From contig NZ_RKHG01000001.1 of NCBI RefSeq assembly GCF_003752415.1, forward strand, positions 3,286,001 to 3,350,000: a stretch of 64,000 bases of DNA. Reading direction: 5' to 3'. This DNA comes from Luteococcus japonicus (lineage in GTDB: Bacteria; Actinomycetota; Actinomycetes; Propionibacteriales; Propionibacteriaceae). Each line of letters opens with the position of its first letter. The first letter of the stretch is position 1. The position numbers and the translations under genes are program-made. Below the pieces are notes generated by a model that did no database searches, had not been told where the DNA came from, and was given only the letters and a program-made list of their open reading frames with translations. Shown in pieces: positions 26,039 to 34,305 of the stretch.

Positions 26039-27043
26039 ATGGACGCTATCATCGGCAGCGGCACGGGCCCTGCCACCGACCGCACCGCGGATACCCTTGC
26101 CAGCGTCGGAGAGTTCGGCGTTATCGCACAGATCACTCGTGACCTGGTGATGTCGCCGCAGGTCTCCGTGGGCCCTGGGGACGATGCCGCGGTCTTCCTC
26201 GTCGACGGCTCGGCGGTCACCAGCACCGACCTGCTGGTCGAGGGCGTGCACTTCCGCACGGACTGGAGCAGCGCGGAGGAGATCGGGCGCAAGGCCGTCG
26301 CCGTCAACGTGGCGGACCTGGAGGCGATGGGTGCCACGCCGGTGTCGATGGTGATCGGGCTGGGTGCGCCGGGCAGCCTACCGGCCCAGTGGGTGCGCGA
26401 GTTCTCCACCGGGGTCCGGATGGAGGCAGACCGCGCAGGCATCTGCCTGGTGGGCGGCGACACCACCGGAGCCCGGGAGATCACCATCTGCGTCACGGTG
26501 ATCGGCCAGACGGAGGGACGTGCCCCGGTGCTGCGCTCGGGTGCCCGCACCGGTCAGGTGCTTGCGGTCAAGGGACGCCTGGGCTGGGCCGCCGCCGGCC
26601 TCTCGGTGCTGGAACGAGGCTTCCGTTCCCCGCGCGCGGCCGTCGACTCCCAACGCGTCCCACGCGTTCCCTATGGGGCGGGGCGTGAGGCGGCGAGGGC
26701 GGGTGCCACCGCGATGCTCGACGTCTCCGACGGCCTGCTGGCAGACCTGGGACACATCGCCGATGCCAGCCGGGTGGTGATCGACCTGGACAGCGCACGC
26801 TTCGAGATCGACGAGCCGGTCCGAGCCGTTGCCGCGGCGACGGGCCGCGACGCACTGGGGCTCGTGCTCGCCGGGGGAGAGGACCACGCCCTGGCGGCCT
26901 GCTTCGAGGTGGGTAGCGTTCCGGACGGCTGGCAGGTGCTGGGCCGCGTGCGGGATCCGGAGGCCGAGGAGGGGCCCACGGTCCTGGTCGACGGGAAGCA
27001 CTGGGAGGGCAGCGCCGGCTGGGACCACTACCGACGGGGCTGA
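26039..27043 (+). CDS. thiL: Thiamine-monophosphate kinase
   Basis: This 334-aa ATP-dependent kinase makes thiamine diphosphate from thiamine monophosphate, the cofactor of IlvB in this window. It has the AIR synthase/PurM-like fold: VGPGDDAAVFLVDG, TSTDLLVEGVHFRTDWSSAEEIGRKAVAVNVADLEAMGATP and CLVGGDTTGA. MLDVSDGLLADLGHIADAS and LAGGEDHALAACF complete the set. TAGCGT at 26026-26031, 7 nt upstream, selects the ATG at 26039 over an in-frame GTG at 26030 that overlaps the hexamer. Confidence 0.94.
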   Translation: MDAIIGSGTGPATDRTADTLASVGEFGVIAQITRDLVMSPQVSVGPGDDAAVFLVDGSAVTSTDLLVEGVHFRTDWSSAEEIGRKAVAVNVADLEAMGATPVSMVIGLGAPGSLPAQWVREFSTGVRMEADRAGICLVGGDTTGAREITICVTVIGQTEGRAPVLRSGARTGQVLAVKGRLGWAAAGLSVLERGFRSPRAAVDSQRVPRVPYGAGREAARAGATAMLDVSDGLLADLGHIADASRVVIDLDSARFEIDEPVRAVAAATGRDALGLVLAGGEDHALAACFEVGSVPDGWQVLGRVRDPEAEEGPTVLVDGKHWEGSAGWDHYRRG

Positions 27044-27091
27044 CGGCGTGGAGACTTCGGGGCGAACGGGCCATGGATTAGTCTGTGGACC

Positions 27092-29614
27092 ATGGCGACC
27101 CGCGCGTCTTCCCCACCGCGGTCCCGCAACAACGCCCAGTCCAAGACCCGGGCGTCGTCTGGTTCGCGGTCGTCCGGAAGCAAGAAGACCACCAACCGTT
27201 CCGGTTCCAGTCGTGCAACCCGCACGGCTCCTCCACCGCGCCCGAACCCGCTCATCCGCGGGGTCGCGGCGGCATGGCGCGGCACTGCCCAACTGATGGG
27301 GCAGGGTGCTCGCGCCGTCGGCACCCCGGCACCCGATCCCGAGCCGGAACTGCGCCGTGACGGCGTCGGCCTGGCCCTGATCGCCTTCGGCATCCTGGTT
27401 GCCGCCCGGTTCTGGTTCATGATGCCCGGTCCGGTCGGCGGCTGCATCCAGGTGGCCATCGCCACCATCTTCGGCGGACTCAGCTTCGCCGTGCCGCTGC
27501 TCAGTTTTGCCATGGCCTGGCGCACCCTGCGCCATCCCGAGCGCAATGGTGCCAATGGCCGTCAGGTGATGGGCTGGAGCTCCTTCCTGCTCGGTCTGCT
27601 CGGCCTGATGAACATCGCGCACGGCCTGCCTCGTCCCGCGGAACCCGAGCGGATGCGCGCCGCGGGCGGCATCCTGGGATACATCTCCTCCAGCCTGGTG
27701 GCGGACCTGCTGACCGTCTGGGTCGCAGTGCCGCTGCTGGTGCTGCTGATGATGTTCGGCATCGTCGTGATCATCGGCATCCCCCTCTACGAGATGGTGG
27801 ACCGCGTCAACGACGCGCGGGAGGTTGCTGCCGCCCGTCGCGCAGCCCGTCCGCGGCCGGCCCTCGAGTACGGCGTCGACGAGGCCTACGACACCCCGCT
27901 GATCAAGAGGGAGGTTGCCGCCGACACCCGTGCTGACGAGATCTTCGACGTCGATGCCTACGAGCCCAAGGAACTCACCGGGCCGGTGCCCCAGGGTGGC
28001 GCGGCGGAGGCCAAGCCGGTCGTCGCCGGTCTGCCGCCGGAGAAGGCGGAGGCCATGGCCTCCGGGGACATCGAGGTCAACAAGCCCCTGGAGGCTCCCA
28101 ACCACAGCCCCATCCCGCAGCGCGTCGAGCAGCTCACCCTGTCCGGCGACGTCCAGTACGTCCTGCCCGACTCGCAGTTGCTGAAGCCGGGCTCGGTGCC
28201 GAAGGCCCGTTCCGAGGCCTCCGACCAGATCGTGGGCCGCCTCACCGAGGTGCTGAACCAGTTCGAGATCGACGCCCATGTCACCGGTTACACGCGCGGC
28301 CCGACGGTCACCCGCTACGAGGTGGAGCTGGGGAATGCGGTGAAGGTGGAAAAGGTCACCGCACTCAGCAAGAACATCGCCTATGCCGTCGCCTCGCCCG
28401 ATGTGCGCATCCTGTCGCCGATCCCCGGCAAGTCCGCCATCGGCATCGAGATCCCGAACCTGGACAAGGAGATCGTCAGCCTCGGTGACGTGCTGCGCTC
28501 CAACACGGCCCGCAATGACCACAACCCGATGGTGGTGGGTCTGGGCAAGGACGTCGAGGGCGGCTTCGTGATTGCCAACATGGCCAAGATGCCGCACCTG
28601 CTGGTGGCCGGTGCCACCGGTTCCGGCAAGTCCTCCTTCGTGAACGCGATGATCACCTCGATCATGATGCGCGCCACCCCCGACGAGGTCCGCATGCTGC
28701 TGGTGGACCCCAAGCGTGTGGAACTCACCAACTACGAGGGCATTCCGCACCTGGTCACACCCATCATCACCAGCCCCAAGAAGGCCGCCGAGGCCCTGCA
28801 GTGGGTGTGCAAGGAGATGGACCAGCGCTACGACGACCTGGCGGCTTTCGGCTTCCGGCACGTCGACGACTTCAACAAGGCCGTGCGGGCCGGCCAGGTG
28901 CAGCTGCCGCCCGGCAGCGAGCGTGTGTTGTCCCCCTACCCCTACCTCTTGGTGGTGGTCGACGAGCTGGCCGACCTGATGATGGTGGCGCCCCGGGACG
29001 TGGAGGACTCGATCGTCCGCATCACCCAGCTGGCCCGAGCGGCCGGCATCCACCTGATCCTGGCCACCCAGCGTCCGTCGACCGACGTCGTCACCGGCCT
29101 GATCAAGGCCAATGTCCCGTCGCGTCTGGCTTTCGCGACCAGCTCCATGACGGACTCCCGCGTCATCTTGGACCAGCCCGGTGCCGAGAAGCTCGTCGGT
29201 CAGGGCGACGGCCTGTTCCTGCCGATGGGTGCGGGCAAGCCTGTCCGTGTGCAGGGCTCGTGGGTGGGGGAGCAGGAGATCCGCGACGTCGTTGCCGTCG
29301 TCAAGGAACAGCTGCAGCCGCAGTACCGCGAGGACGTCACCGCCGCGGCGAGTGCCAGCAGCAAGGTTGCCGAGGACATCGGTGATGACCTGGAACTGGT
29401 GCTGGACGCCGCCCGGCTGGTGGTGGAACTCCAGCTCGGATCCACCTCGATGCTGCAGCGCAAGCTGCGCGTCGGCTTCGCCAAGGCCGGACGCCTGATG
29501 GACATCCTGGAGACCCGTGGCGTGGTCGGCCCCTCCGAGGGTTCCAAGCCTCGCGAGGTGCTCGTCAAGCCAGACGACCTGGAGGACGTGCTGGCGAACC
29601 TCACTGCCAGCTGA
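27092..29614 (+). CDS. ftsK: DNA translocase FtsK/SpoIIIE
   Basis: This 840-aa septal ATPase pumps chromosome ends during division and activates XerCD. The N-terminus is a basic Ser/Arg-rich tail (1-65). About four transmembrane helices lie between residues 90 and 235. A short linker precedes the alpha-beta motor: [37 protein letters not shown] (Walker A, about residue 510), [13 protein letters not shown] (Walker B) and [24 protein letters not shown]. The C-terminal gamma DNA-recognition domain is [38 protein letters not shown] at 27079-27084 with 7 nt to the ATG predicts a leaderless mRNA. Confidence 0.96.
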   Translation: MATRASSPPRSRNNAQSKTRASSGSRSSGSKKTTNRSGSSRATRTAPPPRPNPLIRGVAAAWRGTAQLMGQGARAVGTPAPDPEPELRRDGVGLALIAFGILVAARFWFMMPGPVGGCIQVAIATIFGGLSFAVPLLSFAMAWRTLRHPERNGANGRQVMGWSSFLLGLLGLMNIAHGLPRPAEPERMRAAGGILGYISSSLVADLLTVWVAVPLLVLLMMFGIVVIIGIPLYEMVDRVNDAREVAAARRAARPRPALEYGVDEAYDTPLIKREVAADTRADEIFDVDAYEPKELTGPVPQGGAAEAKPVVAGLPPEKAEAMASGDIEVNKPLEAPNHSPIPQRVEQLTLSGDVQYVLPDSQLLKPGSVPKARSEASDQIVGRLTEVLNQFEIDAHVTGYTRGPTVTRYEVELGNAVKVEKVTALSKNIAYAVASPDVRILSPIPGKSAIGIEIPNLDKEIVSLGDVLRSNTARNDHNPMVVGLGKDVEGGFVIANMAKMPHLLVAGATGSGKSSFVNAMITSIMMRATPDEVRMLLVDPKRVELTNYEGIPHLVTPIITSPKKAAEALQWVCKEMDQRYDDLAAFGFRHVDDFNKAVRAGQVQLPPGSERVLSPYPYLLVVVDELADLMMVAPRDVEDSIVRITQLARAAGIHLILATQRPSTDVVTGLIKANVPSRLAFATSSMTDSRVILDQPGAEKLVGQGDGLFLPMGAGKPVRVQGSWVGEQEIRDVVAVVKEQLQPQYREDVTAAASASSKVAEDIGDDLELVLDAARLVVELQLGSTSMLQRKLRVGFAKAGRLMDILETRGVVGPSEGSKPREVLVKPDDLEDVLANLTAS

Positions 29615-29635
29615 CTCGTCCGTGCAGCACCCGCC

Positions 29636-29666
29636 GCGCCGCGGCCGCCTCAGGCGGCCGCGGCGC
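29636..29666. terminator. Hairpin between ftsK and the convergent gene
   Basis: A 14-bp perfect stem GCGCCGCGGCCGCC / GGCGGCCGCGGCGC with loop TCA. The loop is the stop codon (TGA) of the minus-strand gene, so the terminator is built into that gene's Ala-rich C-terminus. Confidence 0.75.
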
Positions 29667-30096
29667 TGTCGTCCAGGCGCACGACGCCCGCGGGAGTGGC
29701 CAGGTAGCAGCCCAGGTCCACCACCCCGTTGTCCTGACAGGCCAGGGCCAGGGCCGAGCGCCATCCAAGGTCCCAGTGGGTCTGCACCACCATTCCGCGT
29801 CGCGCCACGGCCAGGGCAAGACCGCCACCGGGGCAGACCTGCCCGACGATCTGGGTCAGCCGGTGGGTCACCTCGTGCTGGCGGACCTGGTCGCAGCCCA
29901 CCGGGATGTCATCGATCATCACCGGTTGTACGAGCCGCAGCTCCTCGTTCGCCAGCAGGGCGAGCAGGCTGCCGGCCTGCCGGTCCGCGTGGCGGACGAA
30001 GAGGTCCACGACGCAGCCCAACAGGTCCGGATCATCCAGGCTGCGCCCGTCCCAGTCGGCGGGCAGGTTCTCGAAATTGTTCTTGTCCTTGTCCAT
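29650..30096 (-). CDS. Hypothetical protein, 148 aa
   Basis: This is a soluble protein of unknown family. The start [65 protein letters not shown] resembles a small domain that binds or regulates. The middle is [66 protein letters not shown]. The mixed alpha/beta pattern and the conserved-looking [23 protein letters not shown] segment suggest a real protein. No catalytic motif is obvious. It lies between ftsK and rimO, convergent with ftsK and divergent from rimO. Confidence 0.75.
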   Translation of the reverse strand: MDKDKNNFENLPADWDGRSLDDPDLLGCVVDLFVRHADRQAGSLLALLANEELRLVQPVMIDDIPVGCDQVRQHEVTHRLTQIVGQVCPGGGLALAVARRGMVVQTHWDLGWRSALALACQDNGVVDLGCYLATPAGVVRLDDSAAAA

Positions 30097-30233
30097 GCCC
30101 GGATCCCATCGTCGTCACTGGATCTGGGCAACTGACCCAAAGTGTGGCCTGTGGACAACGGCATCAGGGCCTGGGGCTGTGGAAAACCGGTCATTTCCGC
30201 CAGCCGGTCAACGACAGCGATAATGGGTGGACC

Positions 30234-31712
30234 ATGACTGACACCGCCACGGGCCAGAGCCCGGACCAGCTGACCACAGTGTACCTCGTCACCCTGGGCT
30301 GTGCCCGCAACGAGGTGGACTCCGAGGAGCTCGCGGCCCGGCTGGAGGCTGGTGGCTTCCGCCTGGTCGACGACCCACAGGAGGCCGAGGCCGTGATGGT
30401 CAACACCTGTGGCTTCGTGGAGCAGGCCAAGAAGGACTCGGTGGACACCCTGCTGGCCGCAGCCGACCTCAAGGAACAGGGGTCGGCGAAGGCAGTGGTC
30501 GCCGTGGGCTGCATGGCCGAGCGCTATGGCCAGGAGCTGGCCACCTCCATGCCGGAGGCCGACGCCGTGCTCGGCTTCGACGACTACGCGGATGTCGCCG
30601 AAAAGCTCAACCGGATCATGCATGGCGAACAGCACCAGGCGCATGTCCCCCGGGACCGGCGTAGCCTGCTGCCCCTGACCCCCGTCGCCCGCCGCGAGGC
30701 AGCTTCCGCCGTGTCCGTCCCCGGGCACCACACGGAACGGCCGTCCCTGGCGGACGTGGCGCCCGCCAGCGGCCCCCGGATCCTGCGCCGCCGGCTGGGG
30801 AACAGCCCGTCCGCGCCGCTGAAGCTCGCCTCGGGCTGTGACCGTCGCTGTGCCTTCTGCGCCATCCCCGCCTTCCGCGGCTCCTACCTGTCCCGTACGC
30901 CCGAGGAAGTCCTGGCCGAGGCCCGCTGGCTGGCGGAGCAGGGCGTCAAGGAGGTCTTCCTGGTCAGCGAGAACACCTCCAGCTATGGCAAGGATTTGGG
31001 GGACCTGCGCAGCCTGGAGAAGCTGCTGAAGGACCTGTCCGCCGTCGACGGCCTGGACTGGATCCGGGTCAGCTACCTGCAGCCCGCCGAACTGCGTCCA
31101 TCCCTGGTGGAGGCGATGGTGGGCACGGACAAGGTGGTGCCCTACTTCGACATCAGCTTCCAGCACGCCGCCCCCTCCGTACTGCGGCGGATGCGCCGCT
31201 TCGGTGACCCCGAGAGCTTCCTGAAGCTCATCGAGCAGGTGCGCGAGCACGCCCCCCAGGCAGGCATCCGGTCCAATGTGATCGCCGGCTTCCCCGGTGA
31301 GACCGAGGCCGACGTCCAGACGCTGAAGGACTTCGTCACCGAAGCCCGGCTCGATGTGCTGGGTGTCTTCGGATACTCCGACGAGGAGGGCACCGAGGCC
31401 GCCTCGCTGGATGGCAAGGTGGATCCCGACGAGGTGGAGCGACGCCGCGCCGAGGTGGCGGACCTGGCCACCGAGCTGTGTGACCAGCGCGCGGAGGAGC
31501 GCGTAGGTGAACTCGTCGAGGTCCTGGTGGAGTCGGTGACCGATGACGATGGTGAGCCCGAAGTGATCGGCCGCGCCCGGCACCAGGGGCCAGAGGTGGA
31601 TGGATCCACCCAGCTGGTGGGTATCGAGCCGGCGATCGGTGACCTGGTCAAGGCCACCGTCGTCGACAGCCTGGGAGTCGACCTGGTGGCCGAGGTCCGG
31701 CCACGAGGCTGA
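30234..31712 (+). CDS. rimO: Ribosomal protein S12 methylthiotransferase
   Basis: This 492-aa radical-SAM enzyme adds a methylthio group to the conserved Asp of ribosomal protein S12. The N-terminal UPF0004 domain with cluster cysteines ([46 protein letters not shown]) is visible. The radical-SAM motif [15 protein letters not shown] follows at about residue 200, and a C-terminal TRAM domain at about 425-490. A 50-residue insertion ([17 protein letters not shown]...) precedes the SAM core. The -10 TAATGG/GATAAT at 30219-30226 lies 7-9 nt before the ATG. pgsA follows after 60 nt. Confidence 0.93.
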   Translation: MTDTATGQSPDQLTTVYLVTLGCARNEVDSEELAARLEAGGFRLVDDPQEAEAVMVNTCGFVEQAKKDSVDTLLAAADLKEQGSAKAVVAVGCMAERYGQELATSMPEADAVLGFDDYADVAEKLNRIMHGEQHQAHVPRDRRSLLPLTPVARREAASAVSVPGHHTERPSLADVAPASGPRILRRRLGNSPSAPLKLASGCDRRCAFCAIPAFRGSYLSRTPEEVLAEARWLAEQGVKEVFLVSENTSSYGKDLGDLRSLEKLLKDLSAVDGLDWIRVSYLQPAELRPSLVEAMVGTDKVVPYFDISFQHAAPSVLRRMRRFGDPESFLKLIEQVREHAPQAGIRSNVIAGFPGETEADVQTLKDFVTEARLDVLGVFGYSDEEGTEAASLDGKVDPDEVERRRAEVADLATELCDQRAEERVGELVEVLVESVTDDDGEPEVIGRARHQGPEVDGSTQLVGIEPAIGDLVKATVVDSLGVDLVAEVRPRG

Positions 31713-31772
31713 CCGGGGCACTATCGTGGCCGGTGAGGTCACCTTCCCCACCACGACCACCCGAGGAGAACC

Positions 31773-32393
31773 ATGACGTCCGCCGCACCGGCAGGCAAGG
31801 CCCCCAGCCAGTGGAATGTCCCCAACGTCCTGACGGGCGTGCGGATGTTGCTGGTCCCCGTCTTCGCCTGGATGCTGCTGAGCCACCCACACGAGTTCGA
31901 CTGGCGGCTGTGGACCACCGTGGTCTTCTGCATCGCCATCGCGACGGACTTCGTGGACGGGAAGATCGCCCGCAAGTACAACCTGGTGACCAATTTCGGG
32001 AAGCTGTGGGACCCGATTGCGGACAAGGCACTGACCGGTATGGCCTTCGTCGGGCTCAGCATCCTGGGCGAGCTGCAGTGGTGGGTGACCATCATCATCC
32101 TGATACGGGAGTGGGGGATCACCATCCTGCGCTGGGGAATCATGAAGTATGGCGTGATGGCGGCCAACCAGGGCGGCAAACTCAAGACCTTCACCCAGTC
32201 CTTGGCTCTGGTGCTCTACCTGATGTGGCTGCCGAAGCTTCCTGAGGTCTTGCAGTGGCTTGCCTGGGGTCTGATGGGTGCCGCCTTCGTGCTCACCGTC
32301 CTGACCGGCCTCGACTACCTGCGGGAGGCCGCCAGGCTGCGCCGCGAAGCCCTGGCGCGCTGGGCCGCCGAGGGACACCCCGGACGGCCGTGA
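31773..32393 (+). CDS. pgsA: CDP-diacylglycerol--glycerol-3-phosphate phosphatidyltransferase
   Basis: This 206-aa membrane enzyme commits CDP-diacylglycerol to phosphatidylglycerol and cardiolipin. The CDP-alcohol phosphotransferase motif D-x2-DG-x2-AR-x8-G-x3-D-x3-D is fully present (DFVDGKIARKYNLVTNFGKLWDPIADK, about residues 69-95). Around five transmembrane helices are visible. GAGGAGA lies before the ATG. The rimO-pgsA-cinA-clgR order matches other actinobacteria. It overlaps cinA by GTGA. Confidence 0.94.
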   Translation: MTSAAPAGKAPSQWNVPNVLTGVRMLLVPVFAWMLLSHPHEFDWRLWTTVVFCIAIATDFVDGKIARKYNLVTNFGKLWDPIADKALTGMAFVGLSILGELQWWVTIIILIREWGITILRWGIMKYGVMAANQGGKLKTFTQSLALVLYLMWLPKLPEVLQWLAWGLMGAAFVLTVLTGLDYLREAARLRREALARWAAEGHPGRP

Positions 32394-32896
32394 ACGCCTG
32401 CCAGAATGGCGTCGAGGCGGAGCTCCACTCCCTGTGCGCCGAACTCGTCGCCGAGCTGGGCCGACGCGGGCTGACGCTGGGTACCTGCGAGTCGCTGACC
32501 GGTGGCGGTCTTGCCGCCGCGCTGACCTCGGTGCCCGGAGCCTCGAGGGTCTTTCGCGGTGGCCTGGTCACCTATGCCAGTGACCTCAAGTCCTCCCTCG
32601 TCGGAGTGGATGCGACGCTGGTTGCCCGCGAGGGCGTGATCAACGAGGCCACCGCCCGCCAGATGGCCGATGGGGCATCGCGTGCCCTGGGTGTGGACGT
32701 GGCCCTGTCGTGCACCGGGGTTGCGGGACCGGACCCTCAGGACGGTCAGCCTCCCGGGGTGGTCTGGGCGGGCTTGCGCATGCCCGACGGGCGGGTCCTC
32801 ACCGAGCGCCTCGATCTGACGGGAGACCGAGCGACAATTCGGCAGTTGACCGTGTTTGCTTGCCTCCGCCTTGCACGTGAATGGGTGTGTTCCTGA
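32390..32896 (+). CDS. cinA: CinA C-terminal domain, nicotinamide-nucleotide amidase
   Basis: This 168-aa protein equals the C-terminal (PncC) domain of CinA, which deamidates NMN to NaMN in the pyridine nucleotide cycle. The motifs TLGTCESLTGGGLAAALTSVPGASRVFRGGLVTYASDLKSSLVGV, ATARQMADGASRALGVDVALSCTGVAGPD and GVVWAGL are characteristic. The N-terminal molybdopterin-like domain of full CinA is absent, as usual in actinobacteria. The GTG at 32390 overlaps the pgsA stop. Confidence 0.92.
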   Translation: MNACQNGVEAELHSLCAELVAELGRRGLTLGTCESLTGGGLAAALTSVPGASRVFRGGLVTYASDLKSSLVGVDATLVAREGVINEATARQMADGASRALGVDVALSCTGVAGPDPQDGQPPGVVWAGLRMPDGRVLTERLDLTGDRATIRQLTVFACLRLAREWVCS

Positions 32897-33095
32897 CCGG
32901 CTTGCCCATGTCATCATGGAGTTGTTCCGTTTTCCCCATGCTCTTTCTTCCCACCCGGAAGTGGGTTTATTTCGCCAAAAGCTGTACATCGACTGAACCG
33001 GCGGGACAGGAAGGGAATGGAATGAGGAAGCTTGGGTGTTGTAGATGCCGTGACCGCGCCAAGATGGCGAGGACTGTCGAGGAAGTGGGTACCCC

Positions 33096-33362
33096 GTGAA
33101 GTCTGTCCTGGTTCGAGAAGTCATCGGGGAAACCCTGCGCGAGCAGCGCTTTGCGCAGGGGCGCACACTGCGGGAGGTCTCGATGGCCGCTCGGGTGAGC
33201 CTTGGTTACCTGTCCGAGGTTGAGCGCGGTCAGAAGGAAGCCTCCAGCGAGCTGTTGAGCTCCATCTGCCAAGCCCTCGAGGTGCCGCTGTCCGTGATCC
33301 TTGGCATCGTCAGCCAGAAGCTGGCCGCCGCGGAGCGTGCCCGCGTCAAGGTGGCTGCGTGA
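33096..33362 (+). CDS. clgR: XRE-family regulator ClgR
   Basis: This 88-aa helix-turn-helix regulator fits ClgR, the activator of clp protease genes and other stress genes in actinobacteria. The start [64 protein letters not shown] is the conserved DNA-binding domain. ClgR is normally a Clp substrate with a C-terminal Ala-Ala degron; here the protein ends VKVAA, which fits. The 200-nt upstream region (32897-33095) is AT-richer than its surroundings and probably holds its own promoter; I could not define boxes. The GTG start has no strong ribosome site. Confidence 0.88.
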   Translation: MKSVLVREVIGETLREQRFAQGRTLREVSMAARVSLGYLSEVERGQKEASSELLSSICQALEVPLSVILGIVSQKLAAAERARVKVAA

Positions 33363-33398
33363 GGCAGTGAACGTCCCCTTGTCCTGATTTTCGTCAAT

Positions 33399-33433
33399 CC
33401 GGCCCCGTGCTGCCCCCGGCAGCTCGGGGCCGG
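33399..33433. terminator. Bidirectional terminator clgR / DeoR gene
   Basis: CCGGCCCCG-T-GCTGCC pairs with GGCAGC-T-CGGGGCCGG around a CCC loop: 15 bp with a single T-T mismatch. It lies between two convergent genes. Confidence 0.8.
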
Positions 33434-33453
33434 TTGCTTCTGCGGCGAGGCTC

Positions 33454-34257
33454 TCAGACGGGGGCGTCGATGGTGACGACGTGCACCTGGATGCCGTGCT
33501 GCCGGATGCGCTCGAGCTCCGCGGAGTCCGCGGTCGAGTCGGTCACCAGGACATCGATCTCGTCCAGTCGGGCCAGGCGCGCCAGCGTCACCTGTCCGAC
33601 CTTCGAGCCGTCCGCGACGGCAATGACGCACTGTGCCCGCTCGATCATCGTGTGATTGGTGTTGGCCTCGATCTCGTCGTGCGTGGTCAACCCGCCACTG
33701 ACACTGACTCCATCGGATCCGACGATGGCAGTCCCGACATTGATCTGCCGGAAGGTGGCCTCGGCCAGGTTGCCCACCAACTCCAGGGAATTCGGCCGCA
33801 GGACTCCTCCCGCGATCAGCACTCTGGACTGGCCCTGGCCGGCCGCCTCCAGAGCAAGGCCGACGGAATTGGTGATGATCGTCAGGTCCTCGCGTTGACG
33901 CAGGGCGCGCAGGACCTCGGTCGTGGTGGTGCCGCCGGTCAGGGCAATGGCGTGCCGCCCCGGGGGGACCAGTCCCGCGACCAGCTGGGCAATGGCGCGC
34001 TTGGAGGCGCGGTGCCATCCGTCGCGCAGGCTCACCGGCAATTCGTGCGCGGCGCCCAGGCTCCGGACGCCTCCGTGCGTGCGGGAGAGCAGGCCCTGAG
34101 CCGCAAGGCTCGCGACATCCCGCCGGATGGTTGCCGGGGAGACGTCGAGCAGGGTGGACAGCTCAGCGAGTTGCAGCGATCCGTGCTCGGCGAGCGCCGC
34201 GAGGATCGCGACCATCCGGTCTGAGCGCTTGGCCGAAGGCATGGCGTCGGAGGTCAT
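33454..34257 (-). CDS. DeoR-family transcriptional regulator
   Basis: This 267-aa regulator has an N-terminal DeoR helix-turn-helix (RMVAILAALAEHGSLQLAELSTLLDVSPATIRRDVASLAAQGLLSRTHGGV). The sugar-phosphate-sensing DeoRC domain (about residues 80-260) carries LTGGTTTTEVLRAL and VADGSKVGQVTLARLARLDEIDVLVTDS. Such proteins usually repress carbohydrate or nucleoside operons and respond to a phosphorylated sugar. No sugar gene adjoins it, so the target is elsewhere or is deoA or the epimerase gene at a distance. A GAAGGA ribosome site selects the ATG at 34257. A palindrome upstream suggests autoregulation. Confidence 0.88.
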   Translation of the reverse strand: MTSDAMPSAKRSDRMVAILAALAEHGSLQLAELSTLLDVSPATIRRDVASLAAQGLLSRTHGGVRSLGAAHELPVSLRDGWHRASKRAIAQLVAGLVPPGRHAIALTGGTTTTEVLRALRQREDLTIITNSVGLALEAAGQGQSRVLIAGGVLRPNSLELVGNLAEATFRQINVGTAIVGSDGVSVSGGLTTHDEIEANTNHTMIERAQCVIAVADGSKVGQVTLARLARLDEIDVLVTDSTADSAELERIRQHGIQVHVVTIDAPV

Positions 34258-34280
34258 GGTGGTCCTTCGGATCTGCGGTG

Positions 34281-34296
34281 GTGAGCGTTTGCTCAC
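34281..34296 (-). promoter_or_regulatory. Palindrome upstream of the DeoR gene, likely operator
   Basis: Perfect inverted repeat GTGAGC-GTTT-GCTCAC, 24 nt upstream of the DeoR-family start. On the minus strand it follows TATGAT and CATAGT hexamers that could be -10 boxes, so binding would block transcription. Confidence 0.6.
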
Positions 34297-34305
34297 TATG
34301 GCTGA

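Noticed and set aside
26378-29764. Very long open frame antisense to thiL and ftsK (and similar ones at 1359-3692, 49191-52499 and 56632-60261)
   Set aside because: These are typical shadows of GC-rich coding strands. The translations are low-complexity runs of Gly/His/Asp/Leu with no domain, while the opposite strand encodes clear conserved enzymes.
32897-33095. Defined ClgR binding site upstream of clgR
   Set aside because: TTTCGCCAAAAGCTGTA resembles such sites only loosely, and I could not establish two proper half-sites, so no site is annotated.
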